A stretch of DNA of 19,098 bases from UBA2645 sp044360285 (lineage in GTDB: Bacteria; Pseudomonadota; Alphaproteobacteria; Rickettsiales; UBA1997), in NCBI GenBank assembly GCA_044360285.1, contig JBIKKP010000030.1, positions 1 through 19,098 of the forward strand, read 5' to 3'. The position numbers and the translations under genes were made by a program. Below, one piece after another: positions 8,426 to 14,362 of this stretch. Each line of letters starts with the position of its first letter. Position 1 is the stretch's first letter. The notes below the pieces were generated by a model. It searched no databases, was not told where the DNA came from, and saw nothing but the letters and a program-made list of their open reading frames with translations.

Positions 8426-9373
8426 ATGACAAAAAAAGTAACGAAAAAGGCAATCAAACATTTCATCGATCTAAACGAAATTCCGGCAACAGAGCTGAAA
8501 AAAATCCTTCTTTTGGCTAAGACGCTAAAATCGAAAACCAGCTTGGCTAAACAAGTGAAAATGTTGCCGCAAAAAAGTTTGGCGATGATTTTCGAGAAAA
8601 ACTCTACGCGTACCCGAGTTTCTTTTGAGGTGGGAATTAACCAGCTTGGCGGCTTTGCAATTGTGATGAGTAGAAATGACATGCAGCTTGGTAAAGGCGA
8701 AAGCATTGCCGATACCGCAAAAGTTTTGTCGCGTTTTGTTGATGCAATTATGATTCGTTCAAACGCACATCAAACAATTTTAGATTTGGCGCAAAACAGC
8801 TCGGTTCCTGTGATAAATGCACTTTCAGATTTTTCCCATCCTTGCCAAATCATCGCCAGCATTTTGACCATAGAAGAACATTTGGGAAAAATTGCCGGCA
8901 AAAAAATTGCTTGGTTTGGTGATGCCAACAACGTGCTGAACTCTTACATTCATGCTGCTAAAGCCTTTGGTTTTGAATTGGCAATTGCGGTGCCAAAAGA
9001 GTTAGATTTTTCTGACAAAGAAATTGCCAAAGCGCAAAAATCTGGCGCAAAAATCACTCGCTGCTTTGACGCTAAAAAGGCCGCAAAAGATGCCGATGTT
9101 TTAGTTTCTGACACTTGGTTCTCAATGGGCGAAGAAACAAGAAATGATGATGCGTCAAAGCAGAAAAAAATTAATTTGCTTTCGCCTTACCAGGTAAATT
9201 CTGCACTGATGAAGTTGGCAAAAAAGACAGCAATTTTTACGCATTGCTTGCCAGCTTATCGCGGCTTTGAGGCGACATCCGACGTCATTGACAGTGATCG
9301 TTCAGTTGTATTTGACGAAGCGGAAAACAGACTACACGTGCAAAAAGCAATCATGCTTTGGGCAATAAAATAA
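8426..9373 (+). CDS. argF: Ornithine carbamoyltransferase
   Basis: OTC makes citrulline from ornithine and carbamoyl phosphate in arginine synthesis. The 315 aa from ATG 8426 are normal length and start MTKKVTKKAIKHFIDL. Carbamoyl-phosphate site: STRTR (60-64) and HPCQ (138-141). Ornithine site: DANNVLNS (166-173) and DTWFSMG (229-235). The catalytic Cys is in HCLPAYRG (273-280). The open frame extends to 8222, but that part lies opposite the murG N-terminus and is rejected. It is transcribed divergently from murG. The BufA1-like gene begins 33 nt after the stop and could share its transcript. Confidence 0.95.
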   Translation: MTKKVTKKAIKHFIDLNEIPATELKKILLLAKTLKSKTSLAKQVKMLPQKSLAMIFEKNSTRTRVSFEVGINQLGGFAIVMSRNDMQLGKGESIADTAKVLSRFVDAIMIRSNAHQTILDLAQNSSVPVINALSDFSHPCQIIASILTIEEHLGKIAGKKIAWFGDANNVLNSYIHAAKAFGFELAIAVPKELDFSDKEIAKAQKSGAKITRCFDAKKAAKDADVLVSDTWFSMGEETRNDDASKQKKINLLSPYQVNSALMKLAKKTAIFTHCLPAYRGFEATSDVIDSDRSVVFDEAENRLHVQKAIMLWAIK

Positions 9374-9406
9374 CTCGATTTTTTAACCTTTAATTTAACA
9401 AAACTT

Positions 9407-9661
9407 ATGTCTCTTAAGAAAAAATTTATTACATCAATTTTACTTGGAAGTGCGTCAATTGCAGCTGCATCTCAAGTTCAAGCAGCGGAAGATAAAAAAA
9501 TGGAAAAATGCTACGGCGTTGTGAAAGCAGGAAAAAATGACTGCGCCGATCTAAAGCAATCACATTCTTGCGCTGGTGAAGCAAAGGTAAATGGCGGTAA
9601 ATCTGAGTGGGTTTATTTGCCAAAAGGCACTTGCGAAAAGTTGGTGAATGGAACTTTGTAA
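9407..9661 (+). CDS. bufA1: BufA1-type (DUF2282) bufferin precursor peptide
   Basis: An 84-aa exported peptide. Lys4-Lys6, a hydrophobic core, and VQA (24-26) form a Sec signal peptide, likely cut after residue 26 or 27. The mature part has exactly four cysteines (35, 46, 55, 76) in the DUF2282 pattern: EKCYGVVKAGKNDC, HSCAGEAK, W-x-YLPKGTCEKL. In the published bufferin family, such peptides are modified on cysteines by a BufB (DUF692, multinuclear iron-dependent) and BufC pair and bind copper in the periplasm. That BufB/BufC pair is present 1.3-2.4 kb away on the other strand, separated from this gene by the convergent doxX. There is no Shine-Dalgarno motif; the 33-nt gap after argF is A/T-rich. 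Family assignment is strong; metal and modification are inferred. Confidence 0.88.
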   Translation: MSLKKKFITSILLGSASIAAASQVQAAEDKKMEKCYGVVKAGKNDCADLKQSHSCAGEAKVNGGKSEWVYLPKGTCEKLVNGTL

Positions 9662-9684
9662 AACCTTCTAAACAAAGGCTTTGG

Positions 9685-9718
9685 GCCGGGTCGTTATTTA
9701 GACGACTCGGCTTTTTTT
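9685..9718 (+). terminator. Intrinsic terminator of bufA1, inside the doxX 3' end
   Basis: Stem GCCGGGTCGT (9685-9694) pairs with ACGACTCGGC (9702-9711), ten pairs with one G-T wobble, and is followed by seven T (9712-9718). It is a textbook plus-strand terminator 24 nt after the bufA1 stop. Its right arm and T-run are also the last codons of the convergent doxX gene (the T-run reads as Lys-Lys on the minus strand). The minus strand has no T-run after the stem, so the site acts mainly on bufA1. Confidence 0.85.
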
Positions 9719-10176
9719 ATGCAATTTGCGCAAAGCTTTTTCAAGAGATGATCCAACGAAATTTTTCCGCCGCCGAAAGTTAAAATTGTTGCAAGAGTGG
9801 CAAGCCAATAAAAGTGATCAGGATTTTGAATGACAAAAAATTGAATAACTAAAGTCATGCCAATTAATGGCAGCGCAGCCAGTCTGGTGGCAAGTCCAGC
9901 AATGAGAAGAACTGAGCAAGTTAGTTCAAAAAAAGTTGCAAAATATGCGGCGCAAACAGGGCTTAAAAGTGGCACGCCATATTCATTTTCAAATAAAGCA
10001 ATTGTTGTATCGAAGTTCGAAATTTTAGTTAGCCCGCTTTTTAGAAAAACGCTGGCAACCAACAGCCGCAAAGCTAGAAGTAAAAATGGCTGAAAAAATT
10101 TCAGCAAAAAATTCTCGAATTTTTCGTAGAATTTTTGGGTACAAGAAATCGCTTTAGCAGTTTTTTGACATTTCAT
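9694..10176 (-). CDS. DoxX family membrane protein (BufD-like)
   Basis: A 160-aa integral membrane protein of the DoxX family with four hydrophobic stretches (about 28-48, 72-95, 98-116, 122-136). The core LALRLLVASVFLKSGLTKI and the later FFELTCSVLLIAGLATRLAALPLI are typical. DoxX members are often found with DUF692/DUF2063 genes, where they are named BufD; their function is not settled. The start overlaps the bufC stop by four bases (ATGA), so it is the last gene of the buf operon. There are cysteine pairs at both ends: C3 and C12, and a C-x-x-C at 149-152. The stop codon sits inside the bufA1 terminator stem. Confidence 0.85.
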   Translation of the reverse strand: MKCQKTAKAISCTQKFYEKFENFLLKFFQPFLLLALRLLVASVFLKSGLTKISNFDTTIALFENEYGVPLLSPVCAAYFATFFELTCSVLLIAGLATRLAALPLIGMTLVIQFFVIQNPDHFYWLATLATILTFGGGKISLDHLLKKLCANCIKKAESSK

Positions 10177-10949
10177 TTTTTCTCTAATTTGAAGTTATTG
10201 ATGATTTTTGCGGCGACGAATTTTTGCAAAATTTTTCCAATGTTGCAGTCGCTTTTGGTGCGACGCAAAATCTTTTTGTAAGTTTCGAAAAGATTTTTTT
10301 CTTTCGACACGTTTTCCAAAAAAATAAATTCTGCCGGTGATAGTTTTATTATTTCAACTTGCCCCAAAGCCTTACTGATAAGGGCTGATTCAGCTTGTTG
10401 CAGAGAAAGTTTTTTTGGTTTTTTTTCATTCACATTGCTTTGCCAAATCGAAAAAATTGGAAATTTTGAAGCAATAAGAAAGCAAGAAGGGTGGAGCTTA
10501 AAAGTGAGATTAAAAAAATCTTCTGGCGGAATTTTTTGAAATTTTTTCAGGTCAAAATCAACCGCATCTTTGCAAAAATAAGCTTGATGAAAAAAGAGCT
10601 CAAGCCTTGCGGTGTCTGGCAAGTAAGGCAGTTTGTGCTTTCTTCGCGTCTGCTGCAAAAATTGCGGAAATTCGCTGCCAAAATCGTCTAAATTTCCGCT
10701 GCGTGATGGATATTTTTTGCAGAAATCCAAAACTAACTTTTCGAAATAATCTTCACCAACTAAGCGTTTAATTGCTGGGTAAATTGATGATAAAACCGAT
10801 TCGAAATTTCCAAAAACATTGTTGCGGTAAATGTTTAAGCGCGCTAGAGCCTCTTGCTTTGAATAAGGAAGGCTGTTGATGATTTCTGTTGATTTTTTGT
10901 CAAAAAGATGAGTACAAAAATTTTGCTGCAGCTCTTGAGTTTTTTTCAT
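10173..10949 (-). CDS. bufC: DUF2063 family partner of the MNIO enzyme (BufC)
   Basis: A 258-aa protein. The N-terminal DUF2063 domain (often called putative DNA-binding) is clear: ALARLNIYRNNVFGNFESVL (34-53), YPAIKRLVGEDYFEKLVLDF (57-76), YPSRSGNLDDFGSEFPQFL (80-98), LPYLPDTARLELFFHQAYF (107-125). In bufferin and related MNIO pathways this partner helps bring the precursor to the DUF692 enzyme. I chose the ATG at 10949 over one at 11024: the shorter start begins MKKTQELQQNF, sits 4 nt after the bufB stop and avoids a 71-nt overlap. A GAGGA lies about 11 nt upstream of this ATG. The C-terminal half is poorly conserved and carries no motif I can name. Confidence 0.88.
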   Translation of the reverse strand: MKKTQELQQNFCTHLFDKKSTEIINSLPYSKQEALARLNIYRNNVFGNFESVLSSIYPAIKRLVGEDYFEKLVLDFCKKYPSRSGNLDDFGSEFPQFLQQTRRKHKLPYLPDTARLELFFHQAYFCKDAVDFDLKKFQKIPPEDFFNLTFKLHPSCFLIASKFPIFSIWQSNVNEKKPKKLSLQQAESALISKALGQVEIIKLSPAEFIFLENVSKEKNLFETYKKILRRTKSDCNIGKILQKFVAAKIINNFKLEKK

Positions 10950-10953
10950 TTCT

Positions 10954-11817
10954 CTAAATTTCCTCAGCTCTTTTTGCTTCTTGCATAAGTGTTGCAAAAG
11001 CTGGCAAATCCTGGTCCCATTCAATTAATGTGGGAGAATTCTTGAAGCGGTTTTTGGCAATTTTGTAAAGTTGCCAAACTTCGTCGCAGACCAAATTATT
11101 GTGCGTGTCGATGAGAATTTTTTGCTGATTTTTTCCATCAAAAATTTCGCTTACAGAATGTCCGGCAAGGTGCATTTCTTTGACAAATTTTTTATCAATT
11201 TCATGCAGATATTTATCTGGCGCGAAGCTTTGATTATTCTGGCTTGAGACAAAAATGTTATTGACGTCAAGCAGCAAAAAGCAGCCGGCTTTTTTGCATA
11301 ATTTATTGATGAATTCTGCCTCACCAAATTCTTGCTCTTTGAAGCTGAGATAAGTTGATGGATTTTCGACTAAAATTTCGCGGCCAAGAAAATTTTGTAC
11401 AATTTCAACATTGCGCGATATCAAGTTCAAAGTCTTTTGGCTGTAGGGCAAAGGCAGTAAGTCGTTAAGATGCTGAGCGCCAACATATCCCCAAGAAATG
11501 TGATCAGAAATCAAGAATGGATCAATAATTTCGATGAGGTTTTTCAGCTTTTTAAGATGTTTTAAATCTGGTTTTGCAACTGAACCAAGTGAGTTGCCAA
11601 CGCTGTGAAGAGAGATGGAAAAATTTTCTCTGATTTTTTCCAGAGATTTTAGAGACGGCCCTGCGAGCTGGTAATAATTTTCGCTGTGAACTTCAAACCA
11701 GCCGATTTTTTCGCTGATTTTTTTGTAGTTTTTTAAGACGTGAGAGATGTGAGACGAACGAAGGCCAATTCCAACTTTTTTAGTCGGAATTGGCCTGTCG
11801 CTAGATGTTTTTTTCAC
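10954..11817 (-). CDS. bufB: DUF692 multinuclear non-heme iron oxidase (BufB)
   Basis: A TIM-barrel MNIO enzyme of the MbnB/TglH/BufB family, 287 aa. The family's metal-ligand motifs are all visible: FEVHSENY (41-48), SLHSVGNSLGS (69-79, H71), SDHISWG (104-110, H106), LVENPSTYL (149-157, E151), LLDVNNIFVSS (182-192), EMHLAGH (214-220, H216), DTHN (237-240) and EWD (266-268, E266). Such enzymes use iron and O2 to rearrange cysteine side chains of ribosomal peptides. The start is GTG at 11815-11817, directly abutting the TAG of the upstream BufA2-like gene; no ATG lies before the conserved GIGLR. No Shine-Dalgarno precedes it, so coupled translation is likely. A 15-bp hairpin covers codons 8-19. 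Confidence 0.93.
   Translation of the reverse strand: MKKTSSDRPIPTKKVGIGLRSSHISHVLKNYKKISEKIGWFEVHSENYYQLAGPSLKSLEKIRENFSISLHSVGNSLGSVAKPDLKHLKKLKNLIEIIDPFLISDHISWGYVGAQHLNDLLPLPYSQKTLNLISRNVEIVQNFLGREILVENPSTYLSFKEQEFGEAEFINKLCKKAGCFLLLDVNNIFVSSQNNQSFAPDKYLHEIDKKFVKEMHLAGHSVSEIFDGKNQQKILIDTHNNLVCDEVWQLYKIAKNRFKNSPTLIEWDQDLPAFATLMQEAKRAEEI
11762..11796 (-). promoter_or_regulatory. 15-bp mRNA hairpin at the start of bufB
   Basis: The arms 11762-11772 (AGGCCAATTCC on the plus strand) and 11786-11796 (GGAATTGGCCT) are perfect 11-bp inverted repeats. Inside them 11774-11776 pairs with 11782-11784. The bases between (11773 and 11785) mismatch as A/C on the plus strand but form a G-U wobble in the minus-strand mRNA, giving an unbroken 15-bp helix with an A5 loop (11777-11781). 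It begins 21 nt into bufB, just after the precursor gene. No U-run follows directly, so attenuation of translation, RNA processing or protection of the upstream precursor mRNA is more likely than simple termination. Confidence 0.75.
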
Positions 11818-12063
11818 CTATTTTTTTGCTGGCTTTGGAGCTGCAGTTGGGGCTGCTACTGGAGCGGCTGCTGGAGCTGCAACAGCTTTTTTTCCTTTAG
11901 CTTTTTTTCCTGCGCATTTGTGAGCTTCGCCATCTTTTTTTGCTGAACAGCTGTTGTTAGAAGCGCATTTGTGAGCTTCTTTACCTTTTAGGGCAGAACA
12001 GCTTGCAGTAAGGCTTAGGCCAATGATTGCAGCGCTAAGTGATTTTACGAAATTTTTTTTCAT
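11818..12063 (-). CDS. BufA2-like Cys-rich bufferin precursor with Lys/Ala/Pro tail
   Basis: An 81-aa exported peptide. The signal segment MKKNFVKSLSAAIIGLSLTASC could be a Sec signal or, less surely, a lipobox (LTASC, Cys22). The middle holds two EAHKCA units (29-34 and 46-51) with NNSC between, giving Cys33, Cys39 and Cys50. The pattern resembles BufA2-type precursors (His-Lys-Cys-Ala and Asn-Ser-Cys repeats) but lacks their usual glycine-rich GKGGC blocks. The C-terminal 30 residues are Lys/Ala/Pro only (KKAKGKKAV, AAP repeats, KPAKK). It sits directly before bufB with zero spacing (TAG then GTG), the usual precursor position. The precursor role is strong by position and composition; exact family membership is less certain. 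Confidence 0.78.
   Translation of the reverse strand: MKKNFVKSLSAAIIGLSLTASCSALKGKEAHKCASNNSCSAKKDGEAHKCAGKKAKGKKAVAAPAAAPVAAPTAAPKPAKK
11912..11979 (-). repeat. 17-nt direct repeat encoding the two EAHKC units
   Basis: The 17-mer GCGCATTTGTGAGCTTC (plus-strand reading) occurs at 11912-11928 and again at 11963-11979, exactly 51 nt (17 codons) apart in the same frame. It encodes the doubled EAHKC core of the BufA2-like peptide. Identity at the nucleotide level, with diverged flanks, suggests internal duplication or gene conversion of the modification core. Confidence 0.8.
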
Positions 12064-12140
12064 TTGAAACTTTTAAGATTTTTTAATTAGAAATTTGGGT
12101 CGTTTTTCAGATGGCTTAGGCGCGATGTTTCGACGGACCT

Positions 12141-12962
12141 TTACAAAGTTTCAACTCTTTTCCATTCATGCAAAAATTCTGCAAAATGTTGTTTTCTTTG
12201 CGCGCCTTCTTGCAAGAAATTTTGTAGCGAATTTTTACATTCAATGAAGTTGCCACGTGATAAAGACCCGTTGTGATTTTGATAAACGAGATAGAGCAAA
12301 AAAGTATTCAAAACATCGGTTTCGCAATAATTGCGAATTTCCTCTAAACGTCCTTCGTCCCACATTTCCGTCACTTGCGAGCCATCAACACCAATTTTTC
12401 CAGGCAGATTAAAAGCGGCGCAAAGTTCATTCATTTTTACGCGCGCGGAAGCGCCAAAATCGGAAAATGCTTCGGCCAAATCGCAATGCCAATCAAGGCT
12501 GTAGCGTTGTTGATAATTGTTCCATTTGTCGCCGCTTTTATAGAGCCACGCGGCTTCAATTCCATGTTTCATTGCCGCATATTTTAGCACCGGCAGATCA
12601 AAACTTTTGCCGTTAAAACTGACCAAACGTGAAAAGTTTTTCTTCAAATGCGCAAAAAATCCTTTTACCAAATCGGGCTCCAAGCTAGATAAATCGCCGC
12701 CTGAGCGGATGTCGATAATTTTGTAAGTTTCTTGTCCGTTAAAATCGCGGATGATTTCTGCTTCTAAAAAACTGATACAAACAACTTGGTGAAAAGGTTG
12801 GCGCAAAAAAGAATTTTTTTGGTCGGTGATTTGCAAATGGTAATTTGTTAAACCTTCACGAACCTGCGCCTCGTCTGCATCAAAAAGGTTAAGCAAATTT
12901 CTTCCAGCTTTGATGTCGGGAATAGTTTCGATGTCGAAAACAAAGAGATTTTGATGTTGCAT
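12141..12962 (-). CDS. PolB-like predicted 3'-5' exonuclease
   Basis: A 273-aa DEDDy (DnaQ-like) exonuclease of the group related to the proofreading domain of family-B polymerases (PF10108-like). Exo I is FDIETIPD (Asp10, Glu12), Exo II LVSFNGKSFDLPVL (Asp122) and Exo III YCETD (Tyr212, Asp216), so all four metal-binding acids are present. It has no polymerase domain. Its likely role is DNA repair or 3'-end trimming; the substrate cannot be told. It precedes the BufA2-like gene by 77 nt on the same strand, so read-through into the buf operon is possible. It is divergent from the quinone oxidoreductase gene, with 58 nt between the starts. Confidence 0.88.
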   Translation of the reverse strand: MQHQNLFVFDIETIPDIKAGRNLLNLFDADEAQVREGLTNYHLQITDQKNSFLRQPFHQVVCISFLEAEIIRDFNGQETYKIIDIRSGGDLSSLEPDLVKGFFAHLKKNFSRLVSFNGKSFDLPVLKYAAMKHGIEAAWLYKSGDKWNNYQQRYSLDWHCDLAEAFSDFGASARVKMNELCAAFNLPGKIGVDGSQVTEMWDEGRLEEIRNYCETDVLNTFLLYLVYQNHNGSLSRGNFIECKNSLQNFLQEGAQRKQHFAEFLHEWKRVETL

Positions 12963-13020
12963 TTTGCGGCTTGGTTGATGTTTTGCAGCGTCAAATTTAA
13001 CCTCAAAAAACTTACAGCAA

Positions 13021-13989
13021 ATGCAAGCAATTGTTCTTCATAAAGTCGGCGACGCCCCGCATCTAAAGCTCGAGAGCGTTGATGATCCAAAGCATAAAAA
13101 GGATGAAGTGCTGGTTCGACACACAGCAATTGGTGTAAATTTCTTCGACGTCGCCTTCCGGCGTGGCCAATACAAGCTGCAGCAGCTTCCGGCAATTCTT
13201 GGTTTAGAAGCTTGTGGCGTTGTTGAGGCGGTTGGTTCTGGCGTTACTAATTTCAAAGTTGGCGACCGCGTTGCTTATGCAACTGGCGGCATTGGCGCCT
13301 ACGCAGAAAAGCGTGCAATCAAAAGTGATTATCTGGTTTTGGTTCCGTCAAATTTAACCGACATGGTTGTTGCGGGATCGCTGCTGAAGGGCCTTACTGC
13401 GCATGCTTTGTTGCATCGCGTTTACATCGCCAAAAGAGCGAAAAAAATTCTCGTGCACGCTGCAGCAGGTGGCGTTGGTCACATTCTTTGCCAATGGGCA
13501 AAATATCTGGGTTTAGAAGTTATTGGAACTGTTGGTTCAAATGAAAAAATTGCTGATGCGCAGTCATTTGGCTGTAATCACGTCATCAATTACAAAGCAG
13601 GAAATTTTGTTGATGAGGTGGCAAAAATCACCGAACATGGCGGCGTTGGTTTGGTTTATGACTCGGTTGGAAAAGATACGCTAGAGCGTTCAACTGACTG
13701 CTTGTGGCCGATGGGAATGTGTGTAACTTTTGGTGAATCTTCGGGGGCGGTTGAAAAATTTGACCTGAATCGTTTGACGGCGAATTCGCTTTACATCACG
13801 CGTCCAACCTTGGCGCTCTATAAGTCTAATCGCATCGAATTAGCACTTTCTGCTGTGGAAGTTTTTGCTGTTTTAACTCAGGGAATTGTGAAACCAAAAA
13901 TTACAACTTACGCCTTTAAAGATGTTGTTAAGGCGCATAAGGCTCTAGAAAGTCGTGCCACAACTGGATCGCTGGTGCTTACGTTCTAA
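13021..13989 (+). CDS. NADPH:quinone oxidoreductase (zinc-free MDR family)
   Basis: A 322-aa medium-chain dehydrogenase/reductase of the quinone oxidoreductase (QOR) type, cytoplasmic, reducing quinones or related carbonyls with NADPH. The N-terminal GroES-like domain carries IGVNFFDVAFRRGQY and GLEACGVVEAVGSGV (61-75). The Rossmann domain has the family loop AAAGGVG (147-153) followed by CQWAKYLG and the GCNHVINY strand. The catalytic zinc ligands of alcohol dehydrogenases are absent, as in QORs. It ends two bases before the convergent 85-aa gene. No Shine-Dalgarno motif precedes the ATG. Confidence 0.92.
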   Translation: MQAIVLHKVGDAPHLKLESVDDPKHKKDEVLVRHTAIGVNFFDVAFRRGQYKLQQLPAILGLEACGVVEAVGSGVTNFKVGDRVAYATGGIGAYAEKRAIKSDYLVLVPSNLTDMVVAGSLLKGLTAHALLHRVYIAKRAKKILVHAAAGGVGHILCQWAKYLGLEVIGTVGSNEKIADAQSFGCNHVINYKAGNFVDEVAKITEHGGVGLVYDSVGKDTLERSTDCLWPMGMCVTFGESSGAVEKFDLNRLTANSLYITRPTLALYKSNRIELALSAVEVFAVLTQGIVKPKITTYAFKDVVKAHKALESRATTGSLVLTF

Positions 13990-13990
13990 G

Positions 13991-14248
13991 TTATTTTTGC
14001 GAGATAAGTCTTTCAAAAAGGTGAAGATTCAACTGAGTCTTTTCGATGTCGTTGATGAGTTGACCCCTTTCTTCTGCAGAAATTTTGTCAGAATTCTCAA
14101 TGGCGTTTTCTAGCCAAATTTCGATTTCGCTTAACAATTGTTTAGCGCGAAGAAAGTCTTGGCTGTTGTGTGAATGTTGATGCATTGCGGGTCTGATTTT
14201 GTTAATCTGGAGTGAAGTTTTGTGATCTATGTATGCTGCTGCTGTCAT
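13991..14248 (-). CDS. Hypothetical 85-aa protein
   Basis: I do not recognise this protein. It is soluble and mostly helical: the C-terminal 55 residues (DFLRAKQLLSEIEIWLENAIENSDKISAEERGQLINDIEKTQLNLHLFERLISQK) look like two amphipathic helices. Residues 22-27 contain His-x-His-x-His (MHQHSH). A second in-frame ATG at 14185 would give 64 aa, starting at that His cluster. It is divergent from lysR with a LysR-type palindrome between them, the classical arrangement for a LysR-controlled target, and its stop lies two bases from the qor stop. Confidence 0.55.
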   Translation of the reverse strand: MTAAAYIDHKTSLQINKIRPAMHQHSHNSQDFLRAKQLLSEIEIWLENAIENSDKISAEERGQLINDIEKTQLNLHLFERLISQK

Positions 14249-14295
14249 GTTCCAAAATGATTTGAATTTCCTTGGAAATACTAGGTGCAGATGAT

Positions 14296-14318
14296 CTAAT
14301 TGATTAGTCAGAACTAAT
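14296..14318. promoter_or_regulatory. LysR-type operator in the divergent spacer
   Basis: ATTAGT-CAGA-ACTAAT (14303-14318) is a perfect 6-bp palindrome with a 4-nt spacer and fits the T-N11-A consensus of LysR-type regulators. It overlaps CTAAT-TG-ATTAG (14296-14307), so three alternating half-sites CTAAT/ATTAG/CTAAT are in line. It lies 45 nt before the lysR ATG and 55 nt before the divergent hypothetical gene, where autoregulation would be expected. AT-rich context lowers certainty. Confidence 0.5.
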
Positions 14319-14362
14319 TCAAATTAATTATTTCAATGTCGTAATTGAAATGGTCAATAATC

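Noticed and set aside
8329..8706. N-terminal 126-codon extension of the murG frame
   Set aside because: It lies opposite the argF start, carries no MurG similarity, and a proper ATG sits right before the first glycine loop.
10950..11024. Longer bufC start at 11024
   Set aside because: It would overlap bufB by 71 nt and adds residues unlike the DUF2063 N-terminus.
12848..13195. Minus-strand open frame of 115 codons spanning the exonuclease-qor spacer
   Set aside because: It overlaps the starts of two well-supported genes and shows no motif.
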